DNA of 19,462 nt, taken from assembly GCA_002715545.1 (NCBI GenBank), contig PAZI01000015.1, forward strand, positions 37,095 through 56,556. The letters run 5' to 3'. Shown piece after piece: positions 15,042 to 19,462 of this stretch. A model generated the notes under the pieces. The model ran no database searches. It was not told the origin of the DNA and saw only the letters and a program-made list of their open reading frames with translations. Position numbers and translations under genes: made by a program. This DNA comes from Methanobacteriota archaeon. GTDB taxonomy: Archaea > Thermoplasmatota > Poseidoniia > Poseidoniales > SP79. How positions within the stretch are numbered: the stretch's first letter is position 1; each line of letters starts with the position of its first letter.

Positions 15042-15052
15042 CATATTTTATG
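15042..15052 (+). promoter_or_regulatory. Candidate TATA element for nrdBA
   Basis: CATATTTTATG is the most AT-rich block in the gap before nrdB. Its centre is about 38 bases before ATG 15085, which gives a transcription start near 15073 and a leader of about 12 bases (27 to ATG 15100). A purine-rich AGGAGGAT lies upstream, roughly where a BRE would be, but slightly far. No experimental support. Confidence 0.4.
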
Positions 15053-15084
15053 TGCTGCCGGGGAGCCAAGAACGCTCGCTCGCC

Positions 15085-16101
15085 ATGTTGTCAGAACCCA
15101 TGAACTCAGATGGGAACAGGGGACTGGAGCCCATTTTGACACCCTCGCGTGAGAGATTTGTGCTCTTTCCGATACAATATGACGAAATCTGGGAATTCTA
15201 CAAAACTCATGAAGCTGCGTTCTGGGTCACGGAAGAATTGGACTTTGCCGCCGACATGAAACACTGGAGAGAGGTCCTGAATGATGATGAACGGATGTTC
15301 ATCAAACACGTTCTGGCATTCTTCGCCGCAAGTGATGGAATCGTCAATGAAAATCTCGTGGTCAATTTCATGCAAGAGGTGCAGATTCCAGAGGCGCGTA
15401 GTTTCTATGGAATGCAGATTGCAATAGAGAACATCCACGCAGAGACGTATTCCTTACTGATTGACACGTATGTTGAAGACTCAAAAGAAAAGGATTTTCT
15501 TTTCAACGCTATTGACACAATTCCAGCGGTTGGGAAAAAAGCGGATTGGGCGTTGCGATGGCTCTCACGTAAAAAAGCGAATTTCGCAGAACGGTTGATT
15601 GCCTTTGCAGCCGTCGAAGGCATCTTCTTCTCGGGTTCATTCTGTGCCATTTTCTGGCTCAAGAAACGAAATTTGATGCCTGGTCTGACGCATTCGAATG
15701 AGTTGATTAGTCGAGATGAGGGGTTGCATTGTGACTTTGCGTGTCACCTTCATGGACTCTTGAATTACCCCACTGAGACTAGTTCGATTCAGCGCATCAT
15801 CAGTGAAGCAGTCGCCATCGAGAAGGAGTTCATCACTGAATCACTACCTGTGAAATTGATTGGAATGAATGCTGATCTGATGAAACAATATATTGAATTC
15901 TGTGCAGACAGGTTACTCGGCGCACTCAATGCACCTTTGCTCTACAATGCTACGAATCCATTTCCATGGATGGAAATGATTTCAATGGAAGGTAAAACGA
16001 ACTTTTTTGAGCGAAGAGTCAGCGAATATCAGAAGTCGAATGTGAAGAAATCTATCTCCGGTTCGGTCCAATCGAAGTTCTCTATGGATGAAGACTTTTA
16101 G
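15085..16101 (+). CDS. nrdB: Ribonucleotide reductase class Ia, small (radical-generating) subunit
   Basis: NrdB holds the di-iron/tyrosyl radical that drives reduction of ribonucleotides by NrdA; it needs oxygen. From ATG 15085 it has 338 residues; ATG 15100 (333 residues) is equally good. Numbered from 15100, all six iron ligands are present with the spacing of mouse R2: D79, E110, H113, E173, E207 and H210, with the radical tyrosine Y117. Blocks such as [44 protein letters not shown] and [11 protein letters not shown] are nearly the same as in eukaryotic R2, from memory of that family. The C terminus KFSMDEDF resembles the eukaryotic R1-binding tail. Codons between 14998 and 15084 are in frame but look non-coding and hold the candidate promoter. 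nrdA follows after 17 bases. Confidence 0.96.
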   Translation: MLSEPMNSDGNRGLEPILTPSRERFVLFPIQYDEIWEFYKTHEAAFWVTEELDFAADMKHWREVLNDDERMFIKHVLAFFAASDGIVNENLVVNFMQEVQIPEARSFYGMQIAIENIHAETYSLLIDTYVEDSKEKDFLFNAIDTIPAVGKKADWALRWLSRKKANFAERLIAFAAVEGIFFSGSFCAIFWLKKRNLMPGLTHSNELISRDEGLHCDFACHLHGLLNYPTETSSIQRIISEAVAIEKEFITESLPVKLIGMNADLMKQYIEFCADRLLGALNAPLLYNATNPFPWMEMISMEGKTNFFERRVSEYQKSNVKKSISGSVQSKFSMDEDF

Positions 16102-16118
16102 ACCGGGTGCGGGTGAAC

Positions 16119-18527
16119 ATGAGCCTGCTGCTGGATGGGGAAGATGTGCTGAGTGAATCACATGTGGAATTGCTCACTAAAGAGGTTCTGTCAAGCGATT
16201 ATGCACCTTTGATCGAAGGGTATGATACCCGTTTCATCGACTTAGATAATTTGATCAAAATCGTTCTCAAAAGCGGTAGGGAAGGGATGAATTGGGATGA
16301 GATTGATGAGCTCGCTGCTGAGACTGCAGCATCCTTTGCCACAATGCATCCGGACTACGCCTACCTCTCCTCACGTCTAGCACGACGTGTGATGTACAGA
16401 AGTACAAATCCATCGATGTTGGTCACGGCTAAAGCACTCAGCCAATATATTGACCCCGAAAGTAAACTCCACGCTCCTTTGATTGCACCAGATACAATGG
16501 AAGTCATCGAAGCCCATTCAGAAATCATTGATGCTACTATAGATCATGAAAGAGATGACAACTACGACATCTTCGGATTAAGAACTCTTCAGCGATCGTA
16601 TTTGCTCAAGACGTATGGCGTGATTGCAGAACGCCCTCAACATATGCTGATGAGAGTTGCTATTGGTATCCATGGCAACGATATCGAACAAGCGATGCGA
16701 ACTTACGATCTGATGTCTTCAGGTCTATTCACCCATGCCACTCCGACTTTATTCAATGCAGGTACACCATTCCCTCAGATGTCTTCGTGCTTCCTGCTCA
16801 CAATGAAAGACGATTCGCTCAATGGGATTTATGACACATTGAAGCAGTGTGCCCAAATCTCAAAATCTGCTGGAGGGATTGGGCTATCAATTCACCAAAT
16901 CCGGGCTGAAGGATCCTACATCAAAGGTACCAATGGAACATCAAATGGTCTTGTACCTATGCTGCGCGTCTTCAATGACACCGCCCGTTATGTGGATCAA
17001 GGAGGTGGAAAGCGAAAAGGAGTCATTGCTGTATATCTCGAGCCCTGGCATGCTGACATCTACAAATGGCTGGATTTGAAGAAGCCGCATGGCAAAGAGG
17101 AAAGCAGAGCTAGAGACCTATTCTACGCACTGTGGACTTCTGATTTGTTCATGAAACGCGTCGAAGAGGATGCTAAATGGAGTCTGTTCTGCCCGAACGA
17201 ATGTCCTGGACTGCATGACGTATGGGGTGAAGAATTTGAGAAATTATACATCCAATACGAAGAACAAGGAAAGGCGAGAGAGGTTGTTAATGCCCGCCAC
17301 CTCTGGGACCATATCGTGACCATCCAGATAGAAACAGGAACTCCATACATGTTGTACAAGGATGCCGCCAATGCGAAATCCAATCAGCAGAATCTTGGAA
17401 CAATACGTTCCTCGAACTTGTGTACTGAAATCATGGAGTATACATCTCCTGATGAGGTGGCAGTATGCAATCTCGCCTCAATAGCGCTGCCTAAATTCGT
17501 TGACGTGGAAGCCAGGACTTATGATTTCGAACAGTTGCACAAAATCACCCGACAAGTCACTTACAACCTCAATGCTGTCATCGATCGAAATTACTACCCG
17601 GTACCTGAGGCGAGGAATTCGAACCTGAGACATCGCCCGATTGGGATCGGCGTTCAAGGGCTTGCGGACACATTCGCACTCCTGAAAATAGATTTTGAGA
17701 GCGAAAGTGCAAAGGAACTCAATCGTCACATTTTCGAAACAATCTATCATGCTGCCATCACTGAATCGATTGATTTGGCAAAACGAGATGGGCCCTACGA
17801 GACATTCGCGGGTTCACCGGCCTCTGAAGGTCGATTGCAATTCGATCTATGGGGAGTCACACCGGATTCGGGCCTATGGGACTGGGATTCATGTCGAGCT
17901 GACGTAATGCAGCATGGAATGCGGAATTCATTGCTCGTTGCACCGATGCCAACCGCATCAACCAGTCAGATTTTGGGCAATAACGAATGCTTCGAGGCTT
18001 TCACATCAAACGCCTATGTGCGTCGGACTCTGGCAGGTGAATTTCAGGTCATTAACAAACATCTGGTAAGGGATTTGATTGACGCTGATCTATGGTCTGA
18101 AGATATGAAAGACCAGATCATCTGGGAGAATGGCTCTATTAAGGACATAGCTTCCATTCCTGAAGAAATCAGACAACGATACAAAACCACTTGGGAAATC
18201 AGCCAGCGAGCAATCATCGAGATGTCCGCAGATCGTGGCGCCTACATCGATCAATCACAGAGTCTCAACATCCATATGACCGATGCTACAACAAGCAAGG
18301 TGACCTCCATGCATTTCACGGGTTGGCGCGCTGGACTGAAAACGGGAATGTATTATCTGCGGACGAAGGCCGCTACAAATGCCATCAAATTCACACATGA
18401 ACAGAAGATGAGAACAAAGGATATCGAGGACGATTCAATCTCTGGCCTCATTGACAGAGCACAAGAATCTGAGAACCCTATGGTTTGCCGAATCGATGAT
18501 GATGATTGTGAAGCATGTGGAGCTTGA
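16119..18527 (+). CDS. nrdA: Ribonucleotide reductase class Ia, large (catalytic) subunit
   Basis: NrdA reduces ribonucleoside diphosphates to deoxyribonucleotides. From ATG 16119 it has 802 residues; GTG 16107 would add four. A GGGTGA just before favours ATG 16119, although it is close. The catalytic set is complete: C224 and C450 (disulfide pair), the thiyl radical C435 with N433 and E437 in SSNLCTEI, radical-transfer Y744-Y745 in GMYYLRT, and the C-terminal redox pair C797/C800 (CEAC). The core follows eukaryotic R1 closely ([40 protein letters not shown]). Odd: the N-terminal 90 residues have ATP-cone length and the LAAETA and HPDYA landmarks, but the nucleotide-binding V-x-KRDG-type start is not visible, so allosteric activity control by dATP may be lost. 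It is the last gene of the nrdBA pair. Confidence 0.97.
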   Translation: MSLLLDGEDVLSESHVELLTKEVLSSDYAPLIEGYDTRFIDLDNLIKIVLKSGREGMNWDEIDELAAETAASFATMHPDYAYLSSRLARRVMYRSTNPSMLVTAKALSQYIDPESKLHAPLIAPDTMEVIEAHSEIIDATIDHERDDNYDIFGLRTLQRSYLLKTYGVIAERPQHMLMRVAIGIHGNDIEQAMRTYDLMSSGLFTHATPTLFNAGTPFPQMSSCFLLTMKDDSLNGIYDTLKQCAQISKSAGGIGLSIHQIRAEGSYIKGTNGTSNGLVPMLRVFNDTARYVDQGGGKRKGVIAVYLEPWHADIYKWLDLKKPHGKEESRARDLFYALWTSDLFMKRVEEDAKWSLFCPNECPGLHDVWGEEFEKLYIQYEEQGKAREVVNARHLWDHIVTIQIETGTPYMLYKDAANAKSNQQNLGTIRSSNLCTEIMEYTSPDEVAVCNLASIALPKFVDVEARTYDFEQLHKITRQVTYNLNAVIDRNYYPVPEARNSNLRHRPIGIGVQGLADTFALLKIDFESESAKELNRHIFETIYHAAITESIDLAKRDGPYETFAGSPASEGRLQFDLWGVTPDSGLWDWDSCRADVMQHGMRNSLLVAPMPTASTSQILGNNECFEAFTSNAYVRRTLAGEFQVINKHLVRDLIDADLWSEDMKDQIIWENGSIKDIASIPEEIRQRYKTTWEISQRAIIEMSADRGAYIDQSQSLNIHMTDATTSKVTSMHFTGWRAGLKTGMYYLRTKAATNAIKFTHEQKMRTKDIEDDSISGLIDRAQESENPMVCRIDDDDCEACGA

Positions 18528-18547
18528 CATAGAGCGACGCGATTAAA

Positions 18548-18574
18548 CAGCGACCATCTGTGGCCGTGTCGCTG
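18548..18574 (+). other. Inverted repeat between nrdA and tRNA-Arg
   Basis: CAGCGAC (18548-18554) and GTCGCTG (18568-18574) form a perfect 7-base stem with a 13-base loop. The last base is the first base of the tRNA. It could end nrdBA transcripts or fold in the tRNA leader. GATTAAA at 18541-18547 just before it is the only TATA-like block about 27-33 bases ahead of the tRNA. Confidence 0.4.
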
Positions 18575-18650
18575 GACTTGTAGTGTAGCTAGGATATCAC
18601 AGCGGGTTGCGGACCCGTTAACCGGGGTTCAAATCCCCGCAGGTCCGCCA
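18574..18650 (+). tRNA. tRNA-Arg, anticodon GCG, CCA encoded
   Basis: The cloverleaf was folded by hand. Acceptor GGACTTG (18574-18580) pairs with CAGGTCC (18640-18646) with one G-U. The D arm is GTGT/TCAC with T13-T22 unpaired and contains GG at 18592-18593. The anticodon stem GCGGG/CCCGT (18602-18606 and 18614-18618) encloses TTGCGGA, so the anticodon is GCG (18609-18611), reading CGC and CGU. The variable loop is TAAC, and the T arm is CGGGG-TTCAAAT-CCCCG (18623-18639). The discriminator is G (18647) and CCA is in the DNA (18648-18650). There is no intron. The recombinase gene on the other strand ends inside it. Confidence 0.93.
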
Positions 18651-19462
18651 GCAATCTGGAGTCCGTACCCCACGAAGCGTGTACACCAGCCCTGTGGTGA
18701 TTTGAAGTCCGAACCATTCTAAACCGATCCAACCATTCTGGTTGCGCCGTTCCTTCGGTCGTTTGCATCTTTGAGCGTGCATGGGCAGTTTCCCATGCTT
18801 TCCTGAAAGATGGTGTGAATCCAAGCTCCGAGTAATGCGCTTCAATGGTGGCCACAGTATCTCCAAGTATGCGTGCAACATCCTCGAAGGTGGCTCCACT
18901 GTTGAGGAAACGCATGGCAAGCGAGTGTCGATACGTGTGAGAGGAGTATGGTCGAATGGTATCCCCGTAAAACGGTGAGGATTCGTTTCGAACCCGTGCC
19001 AACCATGAACTGACGGATTTGTCAGATACATGAGGGAGTTTCACCTTCGTTGTTCCCGATTTGCCTGCATTCGAGGTCGGGAAGAGGTAAGTCGTATCAT
19101 GACCTTGTTCGGCAAGCCAGGCTTTGTATTTCTTGAAGACAGGGAGGAAGCGTCCTTCAATGAACGATACACAACGCTTTCCATTCTTGCTGGCGAAGAA
19201 ATGGATGGTGCCTTCATTCAGATCAATGAAGTCCCACTTGAATTTCGCAGAATCCTGTCGACGCGGTGAGATATGGTAGTGCAGAAAATGAACCACAGCG
19301 AACTTCAGCGTCTTGGTTTCTTGAGCAAGGAGGAGAGAGTACTGGTTCATGGCTTCCATTTCTTCAAGGTTCCAGTAGGTAATCTCCTTGGCTTCCTTGG
19401 TCTCTTTCCACATCTCTACAAAGTGAAGCGTATCGCTCAGTCTCGTTGCCTTGAGGATTTGA
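18589..19462 (-). CDS. Tyrosine recombinase/integrase, catalytic part, runs off right edge
   Basis: Tyrosine recombinases cut and rejoin DNA through a 3'-phosphotyrosine bond. The frame is open to the window edge, so ATG 19413 (274 residues) is probably internal and the N-terminal DNA-binding domain is outside. Numbered from that ATG: catalytic arginine in SPRRQDSAKFKW (R51 or R52, matching the usual R-x-x-E position), the beta-hairpin lysine in ASKNGKRCVSF (about K76-K79), H159-T-Y-R162 in SSHTYRHSLAMRF, and nucleophile Y194 in IEAHYSEL. The H/W position of the LGH motif is D185 (ILGDTV), unusual. The last 20 or so residues (ADLRGFEPRLTGPQPAVIS) are antisense tRNA-Arg, and the TAG stop is in the D arm. 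It is probably the integrase of an element extending right, not chromosomal XerA. Confidence 0.85.
   Translation of the reverse strand, partial: QILKATRLSDTLHFVEMWKETKEAKEITYWNLEEMEAMNQYSLLLAQETKTLKFAVVHFLHYHISPRRQDSAKFKWDFIDLNEGTIHFFASKNGKRCVSFIEGRFLPVFKKYKAWLAEQGHDTTYLFPTSNAGKSGTTKVKLPHVSDKSVSSWLARVRNESSPFYGDTIRPYSSHTYRHSLAMRFLNSGATFEDVARILGDTVATIEAHYSELGFTPSFRKAWETAHARSKMQTTEGTAQPEWLDRFRMVRTSNHHRAGVHASWGTDSRLLADLRGFEPRLTGPQPAVIS
18609..18650. other. Probable attachment site in the 3' half of tRNA-Arg
   Basis: Tyrosine recombinases commonly use the 3' half of a tRNA gene as attB. Here a recombinase gene abuts and overlaps the tRNA and points towards it. The site core most likely lies between the anticodon loop and the CCA end. 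Its exact ends cannot be set because the second copy is not in the window. Confidence 0.5.

Noticed and set aside
14998..15084. N-terminal extension of NrdB from ATG 14998
   Set aside because: The extra residues have no counterpart in R2 proteins, and the stretch holds the best candidate TATA element.
18589..19462. Chromosomal XerA-type resolvase
   Set aside because: The gene overlaps a tRNA 3' half, and its catalytic boxes differ from the XerA pattern; an element integrase is more likely, although XerA is not formally excluded.
18589..19462. SSV-type split integrase with attP inside the gene
   Set aside because: The catalytic C-terminal half is continuous up to the tRNA and open upstream to the edge, so no split is visible; the missing N-terminal part is due to the window end.
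1..19462. CRISPR arrays, insertion sequences, riboswitches or rRNA
   Set aside because: No regularly spaced direct repeats, transposase motifs, inverted-repeat-flanked genes or known riboswitch or rRNA core sequences were seen; the only tandem repeat is the 42-base coding one.

Overview
The window reads as a compact chromosomal stretch of a euryarchaeon, most likely a planktonic Thermoplasmatota lineage such as Marine Group II (Poseidoniales). Seen directly: an archaeal GatE (partial), an archaeal/eukaryotic MCM helicase, Trm1, a PAC2 protein, a giant N-glycosylation-sequon-rich secreted protein, and an oxygen-dependent class Ia ribonucleotide reductase of eukaryotic type. GatE, MCM and Trm1 together exclude an ordinary bacterium. 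The exact lineage is inference.

Layout. 1-2631 (minus): the N-terminal part of gatE, preceded by mcm. 2847-5302 (plus): purM and trm1, almost touching. 12218-5283 (minus): a four-gene, overlapping, translationally coupled run, in order a 1779-aa surface glycoprotein, a PAC2 protein, a four-helix membrane protein and an Hsp20-like chaperone. 12236-13220 (plus): a small winged-helix-like protein overlapping a pentapeptide-repeat protein. 13737-13162 (minus): a membrane protein. 13924-14897 (plus): a two-helix membrane protein and a hotdog thioesterase. 15085-18527 (plus): nrdB-nrdA. 18574-18650 (plus): tRNA-Arg(GCG) with encoded CCA. 19462-18589 (minus, runs off the edge): a tyrosine recombinase whose stop codon lies inside the tRNA, so an integrated element probably begins at the tRNA and continues past the right edge.

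Working together. The left half is replication, translation and purine housekeeping. The central operon couples a cell-surface protein to two probable protein-quality-control genes and a membrane protein, and is the most suggestive uncharacterised unit. nrdBA supplies dNTPs aerobically. The genes are very tightly packed: no gap reaches 300 bases, two convergent pairs overlap tail to tail, and several genes overlap or abut.
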